A stretch of 64,000 bases of DNA from Okeania sp. KiyG1 (GTDB taxonomy: Bacteria > Cyanobacteriota > Cyanobacteriia > Cyanobacteriales > Microcoleaceae). The notes beneath the pieces are model-generated. The model was not told the DNA's origin. It did not search any database and saw nothing but the letters and a program-made list of their open reading frames with translations. Below are positions 48,098 through 57,727 of the stretch, in pieces (within the stretch, counting starts at the first letter, position 1; each line of letters starts with the position of its first letter). The position numbers were made by a program, and so were the translations under genes. Where the stretch lies: positions 62,001 to 126,000 of the forward strand of contig NZ_BLZO01000058.1 of assembly GCF_014132355.1 (NCBI RefSeq), given 5' to 3'.

Positions 48098-48795
48098 GTT
48101 TACCGAATAATTAATAATTAATAATGAATAATGAATAATTAAGAGTTGATAGTTAATAATTATTCATTCAACAATTCACCCCTTGAAGCCGACCCTTTTA
48201 TCATGAATAATTAATAATGAATAATGAATAATTAAGAGTTGATAGTTAATAATTATTCATTCAACAATTCACCCCTTGAAGCCGACCCTTTTATCAGGAA
48301 TAATTAATAATTAATAATTAAGAGTTGATAGTTAATAATTATTCATTCAACAATTCACCCCTTGAAGCCGACCCTTTTATCAGGAATAATTAATAATTAA
48401 TAATTAAGAGTTGATAGTTAATAATTATTTATTCAACAATTCACCCCTTGAAGCCGACCCTTTTATCAGGAATGATTAATAATTAATAATTAAGAGTTGA
48501 TAATTATTCATTCAACAATTCACCCCTTGAAGCCGACCCTTTTATCATGAATAATTTATCATGAATAATAAATAATTAAGAGTTGATAGTTAATAATTAT
48601 TTATTCAACAATTCACCCCTTGAAGCCGACCCTTTTATCATGAATAATTATTCATTCAACAATTCACCCCTTGAAGCCGACCCTTTTATAATTAATAATT
48701 AATAATTAATAATGAATAATGAATAATTAAGAGTTGATAGTTAATAATTATTTATTCAACAATTCACCCCTTGAAGCCGACCCTTTTAAGGGGAT
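48098..48795. repeat. Eight-copy AT-rich tandem array
   Basis: Units of about 45-110 bp each end in CAACAATTCACCCCTTGAAG followed by CCGACCCTTTTA. Eight such ends lie between about 48170 and 48790. Between them are variable AATAATTAATA runs and AGAGTTGATAGTTAATAATT. Unit length varies through loss of the middle part, shortest near 48642-48690. Related single copies lie at about 8816-8880 and 37990-38055. Non-coding. Confidence 0.9.
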
Positions 48796-49077
48796 AAAGC
48801 GGTCGTAGCGGAGCTTCCCGTAGGGTGGGATGGCGCAATTCGGAGCGGCTCTGATAAGAGCGGGTTTCCGTTCCCTCCGGGACGCTTTCCTTACGGAAAG
48901 GTAGCAAACGCCATATCCAATAGACTAAGAGAATCAAAAAAAATCCTTTTAGTCAATCCTATCCGTTTTAAGAAGAGGTAATTATTAATTTTTAATTGCT
49001 GAAAGAGTATTTATCTTTGAAAAATTGGAGAAAATTAATTATTTTTTTATCAACTATTTGAATGTTTAATAAAGTTA
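48796..49077. other. Interspersed-repeat mosaic
   Basis: Contains segments such as GCGGAGCTTCCCGTAGGGTG and GGATGGCGCAATTCGGAGCG that recur in other spacers (7260, 54930, 58020). They look like nested palindromic repeats. No gene. Confidence 0.5.
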
Positions 49078-49182
49078 TATAGCAGAAGAAAGAAGGAAGA
49101 AGGAAGAAGGAAGAAGGAAAAGTATTACGTTGTCTGAGTTTTAAGCTTTTGACCTGTCCTAACCTTTACTTCGACTGCTATA
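49078..49182. repeat. MITE-like element, TATAGCAG family, copy 3
   Basis: Perfect inverted ends TATAGCAG/CTGCTATA. GAAGAAGG repeats, then the TTGTCTGAGTTTTAAGCTTT core shared with 25-131 and 4989-5087. Confidence 0.7.
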
Positions 49183-49287
49183 AATAATTGATGCTAAACA
49201 AAATTATTAGATAGAGTATAATGTAAATTACGGAATAGAATCAATAGCTAATTAATTATTAATTGTTTAACAGTTAGGATAATAAAT

Positions 49288-51162
49288 ATGAAAACTAAAA
49301 CTTTACCCCTAGTAAAAGACTCAGAAAGTTTAGAAAATCGCCTCAAAGAAATCCCCCAAACTCCAGGAGTCTATTTAATGCGCGATGGTAGCGATCGCCT
49401 GCTTTATATTGGTAAATCAAAAAAGCTAAGAAACCGAGTTCGCTCCTATTTTCGAGAAAGCAAAAACCACAGTCATCGTATCATATTAATGGTACAACAA
49501 GTAGTAGAAATTGAATTTATTGTCACAGATACAGAAGCAGAAGCTTTAGCTCTAGAAGCTAATCTTGTTAAACAGCATCAACCATATTTTAATGTCTTAC
49601 TCAAAGATGATAAAAAATATCCATATTTATGTATAACTTGGTCAGAAGATTACCCCAGAGTTTTTATTACTAGAAAACGACGATTAGGTAAAGCTCAAGA
49701 CCGTTATTACGGTCCTTATGTAGATACGAGACTTTTAAGAAATACCTTACATTTAGTCAAACAAATTTTTCCTCTACGCCAACGACCAAAACCTTTATTT
49801 AAAGACCGCCCTTGCCTAAACTATGATATTGGTCGCTGTCCGGGAGTTTGTCAGACATTAATTACACCAGATAAATATCATAAAATTGTGCAAAAAGTCG
49901 CAATGATTTTTCAAGGTCGAACAGGAGAATTAATTGATATATTGAATACTCAAATGGCAAAAGAAGCAGAAGCTTTAAATTTTGAAAAAGCAGCAGCTAT
50001 TCGCGACCAAATTAAAGGTTTAGATTCTCTAAATGCCGACCAAAAAGTTTCCTTGCCAGACGATAGAGTTTCCAGAGATGCAATTGCCTTAGCTGGCAAT
50101 GATAAATTTGCTTGCGTTCAATTATTCCAAATTCGAGCAGGTAAATTAGTTGGTAGATTAGGATTTATTGCTGAAACACCCAATTTAGTAACTGGAGAAA
50201 GTAGAGAATTAGGAACAATTTTACAACGGGTTTTAGAATCACATTATCAAACAGTAGAATCTGTAGAAATTCCCGTAGAAATTGTTGTACAACATGAATT
50301 ACTAGAAAGTGAATTTTTGACAAATTGGTTAACAGAAAAGAAAGGTAAAAAAGTAGAAATTTTCGTACCTCAACGTCAGGGAAAAGCAGAATTAATAGAA
50401 ATGGTAAAAAAGAACGCTGAATATGAGTTAGCACGGTTGAATAAAATGAACGATCGCAACACTGCAGCAATGACAGACCTGGCAGAAATATTAGATATGG
50501 CAGAATTACCCCACCGTATTGAAGGCTATGATATTTCCCACATTCAAGGTTCAGATGCAGTAGCATCGCGAGTCGTTTTTATTGATGGTTTGCCAGCAAA
50601 ACAACATTATCGACATTACAAAATTCAAAACCCAGAAGTGCAGTCTGGTCATTCTGATGATTTTGCTAGTATGGCAGAAGTTATTCAAAGACGGTTTCGC
50701 GACTATGAAAAACAACCAACTACAGAAAAACCAGACTTAATAATGATAGACGGTGGAAAAGGGCAACTTTCAGCAGTGATGACAGTGATGCAAGAAATGG
50801 AATTATTAGAAGAAGTGCGGGTGGTGAGTTTAGCAAAGCAACGAGAGGAAATTTTTCTACCTGGGGAGTCCCTACCATTAACAACTAATGCGGAACAACC
50901 AGGAGTACAGTTATTGCGGAGATTGAGAGATGAAGCACATCGGTTTGCCGTAAGTTTCCATAGAGATAAAAGAAGTCAAAGAATGAAGCGATCGCGCCTA
51001 GATGAGATTCCTGGTTTGGGACATCATCGACAAAAATTGTTATTGGGACATTTTCATTCTGTTGATTATATTCGGATGGCAACGGTGCAGCAGTTGGCAG
51101 AAGTATCAGGAGTCGGACCGAAATTGGCGCAGCAAATTTATGATTATTTTCATCCTTCTTAG
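49288..51162 (+). CDS. uvrC: UvrABC excinuclease subunit C
   Basis: Encodes 624 aa, full length. GIY-YIG nuclease domain (TPGVYLMRD...[14 protein letters not shown], residues 25-48), the Cys cluster [17 protein letters not shown] (near 172), UVR motif ([20 protein letters not shown], near 225), the RNase H-like C-terminal nuclease ([26 protein letters not shown]) and tandem HhH ([32 protein letters not shown]). Makes both incisions in nucleotide excision repair with UvrA/UvrB. The ATG at 49288 is preceded by an AGGATAAT site. No frameshifts, in contrast to the glycan locus. Confidence 0.98.
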   Translation: MKTKTLPLVKDSESLENRLKEIPQTPGVYLMRDGSDRLLYIGKSKKLRNRVRSYFRESKNHSHRIILMVQQVVEIEFIVTDTEAEALALEANLVKQHQPYFNVLLKDDKKYPYLCITWSEDYPRVFITRKRRLGKAQDRYYGPYVDTRLLRNTLHLVKQIFPLRQRPKPLFKDRPCLNYDIGRCPGVCQTLITPDKYHKIVQKVAMIFQGRTGELIDILNTQMAKEAEALNFEKAAAIRDQIKGLDSLNADQKVSLPDDRVSRDAIALAGNDKFACVQLFQIRAGKLVGRLGFIAETPNLVTGESRELGTILQRVLESHYQTVESVEIPVEIVVQHELLESEFLTNWLTEKKGKKVEIFVPQRQGKAELIEMVKKNAEYELARLNKMNDRNTAAMTDLAEILDMAELPHRIEGYDISHIQGSDAVASRVVFIDGLPAKQHYRHYKIQNPEVQSGHSDDFASMAEVIQRRFRDYEKQPTTEKPDLIMIDGGKGQLSAVMTVMQEMELLEEVRVVSLAKQREEIFLPGESLPLTTNAEQPGVQLLRRLRDEAHRFAVSFHRDKRSQRMKRSRLDEIPGLGHHRQKLLLGHFHSVDYIRMATVQQLAEVSGVGPKLAQQIYDYFHPS

Positions 51163-51228
51163 AAGAAGGAGTCAGGAGTCAGTCCTCAGGAGTCAGGAGA
51201 AATTGGAATGAGCGAGGAGGTAGGAGTA

Positions 51229-51402
51229 ATATCATGTCCGGTTGAATACTTATAATTAAGATAGTAGGGGAGCGGGTAGGGACGTTGCATGCAACGTCCG
51301 TACGGGGAGTAGGGGAGCGGGGGAGTAGGAAAAATAGAAAGATTTACTGTTGAAGCACTCATGATAAGTTTTTTCATCACGTTCTTATCCGGACATGATA
51401 TA
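51229..51402. repeat. MITE-like element with ATATCATGTCCGG termini, copy 1
   Basis: ATATCATGTCCGGTTGAATA at the left and CTTATCCGGACATGATAT at the right. The interior is interspersed repeat (TAGGGACGTTGCATGCAACG). Sister elements at 51549-51736 and 52503-52679 surround the same gene. Confidence 0.75.
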
Positions 51403-51548
51403 AGAATTGTCAATTTGGGATTTTTCTGCCCAACTATGAGCCTAAAATACTAATATGCATAAGCATGAAGAGCTGAAAACCAGGTACTTTTTTGGACCCC
51501 AAAAAGGCACTTGTCTTTATATGTCAATGCTTTTAGATTAGATCAGTA

Positions 51549-51736
51549 ATATCATGTTTCCCCGGAGGGGGAGCTACGCTAACGGATAATCAGTTATAAA
51601 TAAAATTTCAGAACTGACAATACCGAATAAATACTGAAATTATCTTGATTTTTCTCCTTTCTTCCCTCCTGACTCCTGAGGACTGACTCCTGACTCCTCG
51701 CTCAGTTATTTATAAGTATTCAACCGAACATGATAT
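51549..51736. repeat. MITE-like element with ATATCATG termini, copy 2
   Basis: Left end ATATCATGTTTCCCCGGAGG (disturbed by another repeat), right end TATTCAACCGAACATGATATA. It ends six bases before the stop-side boundary of the MBL gene, so it supplies that gene's 3' flank. Confidence 0.65.
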
Positions 51737-51741
51737 AAGAG

Positions 51742-52434
51742 CTAATTCTTAAGCTGTCCACAATTTTGATTTGCTGGAACAGCTTCTGCTATTTTTTTCG
51801 GGTTCGATAAATTTAGACTGGCCATAAGTTGAATAAAATCAAGGCGATCGCGACTTACAAAACGCTGGTTAAACCGTTTTTCTTCCCCAATGCTAGAAAC
51901 AGTCTGACCTTTGTAGTCGTGACCTGGATAAACCAAAGTATCATCAGGAAGAGTAAATAACTTTTGAGTAACCACATCATATAACACCCCTGCATCCCCA
52001 CCTTGAAAGTCTGTACGACCGCACCCTCTAATCAACAGAGAGTCTCCTGTTAATAGGTATTTGTTGTTTACTAAATAAGCAAGATGACTATCAGTATGAC
52101 CAGGAGTCGCGATCGCCTGAATCTGAATTTCTCCCACTGCCAATATTTCTTTATCTTCGAGAAAGCGATCGGCACAAGTCACCTGAGCATTTTTCGGTAC
52201 AACACCTAAGCATCCTGTTGCAGTCTTTAGTTTACCAGTTCCTGTAATATGGTCAGCATGAATATGGGTTTCCAGACAATAGCGTAGTTGCAATTCTAAC
52301 TCTGTTAATAATTTCAAGTCTCGTTCCACCTGTTCGAGAACTGGATCGACTAAAACTGCTACCTTAGTTGCTTGGTCAGCAAGGAGATAAGTATAAGTGC
52401 TTGTTGTTAGGTCAAATAGTTGTCTAAATAGCAT
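51742..52434 (-). CDS. MBL-fold hydrolase, persulfide dioxygenase (ETHE1)-like
   Basis: Encodes 230 aa from ATG 52434 (MLFRQLFDLTTSTYTYLLAD); an upstream ATG at 52476 would add 14 residues not typical of the family. Metal motifs: THIHADH, PGHTDSH, TGDSLLIRGCGRTDFQGG and YPGHDYKG. The GCGRTDFQ segment is characteristic of ETHE1-type persulfide dioxygenases, which oxidise glutathione persulfide to sulfite; glyoxalase II lacks it. Mononuclear iron is expected. The gene stands alone between three copies of one TIR element family. No partner sulfurtransferase is adjacent. Confidence 0.88.
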   Translation of the reverse strand: MLFRQLFDLTTSTYTYLLADQATKVAVLVDPVLEQVERDLKLLTELELQLRYCLETHIHADHITGTGKLKTATGCLGVVPKNAQVTCADRFLEDKEILAVGEIQIQAIATPGHTDSHLAYLVNNKYLLTGDSLLIRGCGRTDFQGGDAGVLYDVVTQKLFTLPDDTLVYPGHDYKGQTVSSIGEEKRFNQRFVSRDRLDFIQLMASLNLSNPKKIAEAVPANQNCGQLKN

Positions 52435-52502
52435 TGTTTTATCTTTTAGATATTTTTGAGTAGTACATATAGCCATCCTAAATGATTCTTAGCTTACTTC
52501 TA

Positions 52503-52679
52503 ATATCATGTCTGGTTGAATACTTATAAATAAATGACGGAGGAGTCAGGAGTCAACCCACCCCTAACCCCTCTCAGGAGGGGAAGGACCGAGTCAGGAG
52601 GGAAGAAAGAAGAAGTAAAGAATAAAGAGGAGGAAAAGGAGAAAGTTTTTTGATCACGCTCTTATCCGGACATGATATA
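52503..52679. repeat. MITE-like element with ATATCATGTCCGG termini, copy 3
   Basis: ATATCATGTCTGGTTGAATA and CTTATCCGGACATGATATA form long inverted ends. The interior holds GGAGTCAGGAG and ACCCACCCCTAACCCCTCTC, segments common to other spacers. Confidence 0.75.
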
Positions 52680-52881
52680 ACTCTAATATTTTGGTGAACA
52701 CTTTCTCAGGTTAAAAATTGTGCATATTCAAACATAAATTACTTTACAATAGTATAGCCAAGTTGGTTGGGACATAGATTGATGGTGAACCTTAGACAGA
52801 GAAATACTTTTCCCACTGTTGCCTGTTCCCTGTTGCCTGTTTCCTGCTATATATGCTAAAAATGATATTTGAGAGAACATA

Positions 52882-53709
52882 ATGAAAATAGCAATTATCG
52901 GTTGTGGTTATGTAGGCACTAAAGTTGCCAAACTGTGGAGTCAAAACGGTCATCAAGTAACAGTGACTACTACTACTCCAGAAAAAGTTTCAGAACTAAA
53001 AAATATAACCTCACAAGTAGTAGTAATGAAAGGCCATGACCATAACGCGATCGAGAATGTACTGCAAAATCAAGAAATAGTATTATTGAGTGTAGGAAAT
53101 CGCGATCGCACTGGCATTGGGTACAGAAAAACCTATCTAGAAACTGCCCAAACCCTAGTTACTGCTCTTAAAAAAGCTCCCAATATTCAACAAGTAATTT
53201 ACACAGGTAGTTACTCAGTTTATGGCGACACAAATGGTGAGTGGGTAGATGAAAATACCCCTGCTAACCCCTCCACTGACAACGGAAAAATTCTCCATGA
53301 AACTGAACAGGTGTTATTATCTGCATCCACTCCCCAACAACGAGTTTGTATTCTCCGTTTAGGGGGAATTTACGGTCCCGGTAGAGAGCTAATAAAAATT
53401 TTTAGTAGGTGGGGAGGCAAAACTCGCCCTGGTACTGGTGATGATGTCACTAATTGGATTCACTTAGATGATATCGTCGGTGCTGTAGAATTTGCCAGAG
53501 ACAGACAGTTGCAGGGTATTTACAACTTAGTTAATGATGTACCAATGAAAGGTAAAGAATTACTGGATGGTTTACATAAATATCAAGGTTTAGAAAAAGT
53601 TTCTTGGGATGGTTCCCCCTCATCAATGCGACCTTTTAATGCCAGAGTATCAAATAAAAAATTGAGGGATGAAGGTTTTGAGTTAGTTCATCCCACAATT
53701 GTGTTTTAA
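52882..53709 (+). CDS. NAD(P)-dependent epimerase/dehydratase (SDR-like)
   Basis: Encodes 275 aa. An N-terminal Rossmann fold with GCGYVG (residues 7-12), then TTTTPEKVSEL, VLLSVG and YTGSYSVYGD (near 110). GGIYGPGRELI and INLVND-like FNLVND-type elements (IYNLVNDVPMKG) follow in the substrate half. It resembles the YeeZ-type atypical SDRs, whose substrate is not established. RBS AGAGAACATAATG is weak. Independent gene downstream of a TTGCCTGTTTCC repeat. Confidence 0.85.
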   Translation: MKIAIIGCGYVGTKVAKLWSQNGHQVTVTTTTPEKVSELKNITSQVVVMKGHDHNAIENVLQNQEIVLLSVGNRDRTGIGYRKTYLETAQTLVTALKKAPNIQQVIYTGSYSVYGDTNGEWVDENTPANPSTDNGKILHETEQVLLSASTPQQRVCILRLGGIYGPGRELIKIFSRWGGKTRPGTGDDVTNWIHLDDIVGAVEFARDRQLQGIYNLVNDVPMKGKELLDGLHKYQGLEKVSWDGSPSSMRPFNARVSNKKLRDEGFELVHPTIVF

Positions 53710-53710
53710 T

Positions 53711-53799
53711 CAGGACTTACACAAATTCACCTTGAAAACGCCATATGTAGGGGCGAATGGCATTCGCCCTCTTGATTTAGTGTCCGTGCGTAAGTCCTG
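53711..53799. repeat. MITE-like element with CAGGACTTAC termini, copy 1
   Basis: 89 bp from CAGGACTTACACAAATT to GTGCGTAAGTCCTG. Inner GGGGCGAATGGCATTCGCCC palindrome. Same family at 54871-54984, with half copies near 44223, 5713 and 55230. Confidence 0.85.
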
Positions 53800-53950
53800 T
53801 TAATAAGGGAGGAGTCAGGAGCCAGAAGTCAGGAGGAAATAAAGTCCACTACTGCGGTGAAAATATCAGGAACGGGAACGGGCAAGATGCCCATTCCACA
53901 AGAAAGACTATTCAAATCACCCCGCATTTATGCAACACCCCTACCCCTAT

Positions 53951-54769
53951 TTAACTATTCCCTAACTCTTGAGACCTTTCTTTTGACGCCATGACTGCTT
54001 CAATTAAAGCAGAACGAAAACCCAAACTTTCTAATTCCGCAACTGCGGCAATAGTTGTTCCTCCAGGACTTGTTACCCGGTCTTTCAACTGTGCGGGATG
54101 CATTCCCGACTCCTGTAACATAACTGCCGTACCCAAAACTGTTTGCAATGCTAACTGATAAGCGATCGCTCTAGGTAAACCAGCATGAACTCCCCCATCT
54201 GTCAAGGACTCAATTAAAATTGCCACATAAGCAGGTCCGGAACCAGATAAACCTGTAACTGCATCCATTAAAGTTTCTGGAACTTCCACTACCTTTCCTA
54301 CCGACTCTAAAATGCGAGTAGCTAACTCTTGATGTTCCGGTTTAATATGCTTACCAGGAGCGATCGCGCTCATTCCTGCACCTACTGTTGCTGGAATATT
54401 AGGCATAACTCTTACCATAGGTCTCGATGGGAAAGCTGCCTCCAAACTTTGCAGAGGTACACCTGCCATAATTGAAATTACCAATATAGTCTCGCCACCA
54501 ACTTGCCAGTCTGCCAATTCCGATGCTATGGTATCAAATATTTGAGGTTTAATCGCCAGTAACAAAGCTTCAGTTGTAGAAGTAACAACCAAACGATTAT
54601 CAGTAGTTACCTCTACACCATATTCCCGTGCTAAAAAATCCCGCCTTTGTTGCTGCGGGTCACTAACTAAAATTTCTGAGGGTTGATAAATTTTCTGTTC
54701 GAGCAGTCGGGATAATAAAGCTTCACCCATTACCCCACCACCAATTAAACCAAATTTTGCAGTTGCCAT
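53951..54769 (-). CDS. proC: Pyrroline-5-carboxylate reductase
   Basis: Encodes 272 aa. NAD(P)-binding GLIGGGVMGEALL at the N-terminus; LAIKPQ near 90; the ProC signature VTGLSGSGPAYVAILIESLTDGG near 165; VTSPGGTTIAAV near 225. Catalyses the final step of proline synthesis (P5C to proline). Downstream of sepF on the same strand, the order often seen in cyanobacteria and Gram-positives (yggS-sepF-proC), although 557 bp of repeats now separate them. Confidence 0.97.
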   Translation of the reverse strand: MATAKFGLIGGGVMGEALLSRLLEQKIYQPSEILVSDPQQQRRDFLAREYGVEVTTDNRLVVTSTTEALLLAIKPQIFDTIASELADWQVGGETILVISIMAGVPLQSLEAAFPSRPMVRVMPNIPATVGAGMSAIAPGKHIKPEHQELATRILESVGKVVEVPETLMDAVTGLSGSGPAYVAILIESLTDGGVHAGLPRAIAYQLALQTVLGTAVMLQESGMHPAQLKDRVTSPGGTTIAAVAELESLGFRSALIEAVMASKERSQELGNS

Positions 54770-55326
54770 TTCAGTTATCAGTTATCAGTTATCAGTTAGC
54801 CTCCTAGCGGAGGAGCTACGCTATCAGTACCTCCTGTAATAAGGAGACTTGACATCAAGAATATCTTCGGCAGGACTTACGCAAATTAACCTTGAAAACC
54901 CTAGATGTAGGGGCGAATGGCATTGGCTAGCGCCAAGCTCCGAATTGCGCCCTCACTTGATTTAGTGTCCGTGCGTAAGTCCTGTTCGGGTTAAAACCAG
55001 TCGGGTCATTTCCATCCACTGCTTAAAAGACAGTGGTTTCCCACTTACCAAATTTTCAAGATGAATAGGGAATTAGGGATGGGTTCCTATACCGTTTCAC
55101 GGACGTCAGAAGTCAAAAGTCAGAAGTAAAAGTTGATAGACTTAAAGTTTTAACTAAACAATAATTTCAGCCTATTATTCCACATCATCAGTTGCAGACT
55201 ATTTGTGACATCCTTAGAGTGAATTGATTAGGACTTACCCAAATTGACCTTTAAACCACCATTTGCTTCGCATAACTATCGTTAACGCCCCTACGACTTT
55301 TGACTTCCGCGTAGCAGCACTAGCTA
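54770..55326. other. Repeat-filled gap between proC and sepF
   Basis: TTATCAG heptamers (54772-54800), a CAGGACTTAC element (54871-54984), then isolated segments (AAGTCAGAAGTAAAAG, GCATAACTATCGTTAACGCC) found in other spacers. No gene. Confidence 0.65.
54871..54984. repeat. MITE-like element with CAGGACTTAC termini, copy 2, carrying a nested insertion
   Basis: Same ends and body as 53711-53799, but the central palindrome is split by about 25 bp (GGCTAGCGCCAAGCTCCGAA region), which itself resembles pieces at 39863 and 48830. One small repeat has inserted into another. Confidence 0.8.
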
Positions 55327-55965
55327 TTATTGCATCATCTGAACTTGCTCCGGTTGCCAAACTTGAGACCCAGAAGTTCCCACACGAGGGCGTGGTTGAG
55401 CCTGAGGCGTCTCGTTGACTACACCTGCTTGAGTTCTGACTTGTACGCAGCTTGGTGTAAACAGAAAAATACTTTCTCCGATGCGTTCTTGATGACCATC
55501 CAGAGCATAAGTACCACCTGCTACAAAGTCCACTGCCCTTTGAGCTTGGTCTGGGTCCATAATGGTCAAATTTAAAACCACGGACTTGCGCTCCCGTAGA
55601 GCACGAATTGCTTGAGGCATTTCTTCAAAAGTTCGTGGTTCCATAACCACAACTTCAGACATTCCATTTAAAGCGCCAGGCATTCCAATTACATTATTCA
55701 TAACCGATCCCATTCCAGATTCTGATTTTACAGCTCCAGTAACACCTGTGCTGCTTGTTGTTGTTGTCGCAGCAGTGGCCCTATTTCTTAATCGGCGACT
55801 ATTGCGACTTTCCTCTTCTACTACTGGTACAGCAGCAGGAGCTTCTTGTTGTGGAGGATAAACACTTTGATATTCTTCTCCTTCCACTTCATCGTAATCA
55901 TATTCGTACTCAACTTGTTCGTTGAGTCCCACAAAATGTTTTAGTTTGGAAAAAAGACTATTCAC
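55327..55965 (-). CDS. sepF: Cell division protein SepF
   Basis: Encodes 212 aa. The N-terminus [14 protein letters not shown] is an amphipathic, membrane-targeting helix; an acidic/Ala-Ser-Thr-rich linker follows (about 20-95). The SepF globular domain covers about 105-195 ([58 protein letters not shown]). SepF (Ftn/Cdv2 in cyanobacteria) binds FtsZ and tethers the Z-ring to the membrane. It lies between proC and pipY, a conserved neighbourhood. Confidence 0.97.
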   Translation of the reverse strand: MNSLFSKLKHFVGLNEQVEYEYDYDEVEGEEYQSVYPPQQEAPAAVPVVEEESRNSRRLRNRATAATTTTSSTGVTGAVKSESGMGSVMNNVIGMPGALNGMSEVVVMEPRTFEEMPQAIRALRERKSVVLNLTIMDPDQAQRAVDFVAGGTYALDGHQERIGESIFLFTPSCVQVRTQAGVVNETPQAQPRPRVGTSGSQVWQPEQVQMMQ

Positions 55966-56045
55966 AATTAAATTACTCCTTCGCTACTGTCTAATTCGGA
56001 CTATTGTCCCAAGGTAGCTTAATCGCTGGTAGTTTACTACTATTT

Positions 56046-56460
56046 TTACTCTTTAAGTTGTATTTGATAGCATATCAGTCCTTTTGACTTCTGCTTCATA
56101 AAACTGACACAACACGTCACAAACAGTGACGAATTGATTGCGTAGCTCCGACCTAGGAGGCTGTTTACTTCCTGCTTCTTGTGAGACCGTCGGCAGTTAC
56201 TCATCCACAGGCATTTTCTATGTCGGCGACAGCCAAAACGGTCAAGCCGACCGCACCTCTTGAGTGTGTCTGATATTCTGGAGGGGCTGTGTACGGAATT
56301 ACTTCCGCACAGTAGACGCCCCGTAGGAAACTTCGCCAAGACCGCACTCGCTTTTTTAAATTAATTGACCCATTCAAGTCGCGGTCTATTGACAAGCTAG
56401 ATGGTGGACAATCATAAGTCTTCAGATTTAATGACTTCTCCCGATAATTAAAGATACAAG
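56046..56460 (-). pseudogene. tnpB 3'-end relic
   Basis: Minus-strand TYDCPPSSLSIDRDLNGSINLKKR (near 56370-56440; quoted piece IDRDLNGSINLKKR) is the final RuvC Asp region of a TnpB. The following CATCCACAGGCATT...GTCAAGCCGACCGCA also ends the relic at 44364-45505, so both come from the same element type. The zinc ribbon and everything upstream are lost, and the tail is interrupted by TCCGCACAGTAGACGCC-type repeat DNA. Confidence 0.8.
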
Positions 56461-56530
56461 CATTTTAAGCAGATGCTACACAATGGAATAAATATACATT
56501 GCTTCTTATTCTTAACTATCACCTAGAGAT

Positions 56531-56998
56531 TTATCAAAATAATTGGGTCGCGCAACCCCCCTGGGAAATGCCGAAATGTTTTTGGAGGCTTGCTCAAATC
56601 TCCGTTACAAAAACAACTTCTCTACATAGCCCTACCAACGGCTCCCCTATCTGACTTCTAACTTCTGACTTCGTTAATTGCCGGAATTTCTCTGTACTAG
56701 GATAGTTCCAGGTGCAAATGAACCCCTTATTCAAACTTTAATTCTATCACTTGGCCGGATTTATCATAATATGGGTCGCGCAACCCCGCCTTTTAAGGCG
56801 CAATATTTTTGGAGCGGGGATCAAATCCCCTACTTCCCCTCCACGGTCGGGGTTAGGGGTGGATTGGGAGGGTTAGGGGTGGGTTAACTTCTGTACGGGC
56901 GTTAGCGTCAGCTATGCGCCAGCAAACGGCCGTTTGCTTCGCATAACTATCGTTAACGCCCCTACTGACTTCTGACTTCTGACTTCTGACTTCGTTAA
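56531..56998. repeat. Dispersed GGGTCGCGCAACCCC-type repeats, copies 2 and 3
   Basis: Copy 2 (56531-56678) has GGGTCGCGCAACCC, ATGTTTTTGGAGGCTTGCTC, TCTCCGTTACAAAAACAACT and a CTGACTTCTAA run ending CTTCGTTAA. Copy 3 (56761-56998) has the hairpin CGCCTTTTAAGGCG and ends in three CTTCTGA units plus CTTCGTTAACCC. Confidence 0.8.
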
Positions 56999-57031
56999 CC
57001 CGCACCGTCATTTTCATCCTTTGCCTAAAGG

Positions 57032-57727
57032 CTAGGAACTTTCAATCTTCTTGTGTGTTATCCTCCTCTCTCCAAATAGAATTCTACCTAGTCTAACCAT
57101 AGTCGTACCAGCAGTTATGGCTAGATTATAATCTTCTGACATTCCCATTGAAAGTTCTTGGATATTTAGACTAGACAAATTTTTTTTGCTAATTTCCTGG
57201 GCTAATTCCTGAGTCTTCTCAAATACTGATAAGGTTTGCCCATGGTCTAATCCTTGGGGTGGGATAGTCATTAGACCCTTAATTTTCAGATTTTGACATT
57301 GATTTAACTGTGGTAAGTCACTAATTAATTCTGGTATGCTCCACCCATACTTATTAGGGTCGGGTAAAATTTTGACTTGCAGGCAAATATTAGGACTACA
57401 AGATAACTCTTCTGCTAAACGGTCCAGGCGCTGGGCCAATTTTAAACTATCTACAGAATGAATCCATTGAAACTGCTGTAAGGCTTTTGCTGCTTTATTA
57501 GATTGCAAGTGGCCAATCAGATGCCAGGTAATCTCTGGTAAATCTTGTAGTTGGGCTTGCTTTTCTTCTGCTTCTTGAACTTTATTTTCTCCAAAATCTC
57601 TTATTCCTGCTGCATAAGCAGTACGAATAGCATCAACTGATACCTGTTTAGTTACAGCAATTAAGCGTATTGATGCAGGTAAGTTGGAGCGGATTTTAGT
57701 AATACGTTCAGTAATGGACTCAACCAT
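57032..57727 (-). CDS. pipY: PLP-binding homeostasis protein PipY (YggS family)
   Basis: Encodes 231 aa. The PLP lysine lies in IAVTKQVS (near residue 27); ADFGENKVQE-like GIRDFGENKVQEAEEKQ near 45; WHLIGHLQSNKAAK near 70; WIHSVDS; and the C-terminal ELSMGMSEDYNLAI plus GTTMVRLGRILFG. A fold-type III PLP protein without catalytic activity that maintains PLP and amino acid balance. In cyanobacteria it is encoded beside pipX; here pipX lies upstream on the same strand, 637 bp away across repeats, so co-transcription may be weakened. Confidence 0.96.
   Translation of the reverse strand: MVESITERITKIRSNLPASIRLIAVTKQVSVDAIRTAYAAGIRDFGENKVQEAEEKQAQLQDLPEITWHLIGHLQSNKAAKALQQFQWIHSVDSLKLAQRLDRLAEELSCSPNICLQVKILPDPNKYGWSIPELISDLPQLNQCQNLKIKGLMTIPPQGLDHGQTLSVFEKTQELAQEISKKNLSSLNIQELSMGMSEDYNLAITAGTTMVRLGRILFGERRITHKKIESS

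Larger units (their letters stand above)
55966..57031. other. Decayed-insertion and repeat region between sepF and pipY
   Basis: About 1 kb. Contains a tnpB 3' relic (56046-56460) and two GGGTCGCGCAACCCC repeats (56531-56678; 56761-56998), the second interrupted by CCCCTCCACGGTCGGGGTTA and GCATAACTATCGTTAACGCC. No intact gene. Confidence 0.7.

Noticed and set aside
50165-50566. 133-codon minus-strand frame inside uvrC
   Set aside because: Antisense shadow of a complete, well-conserved uvrC.
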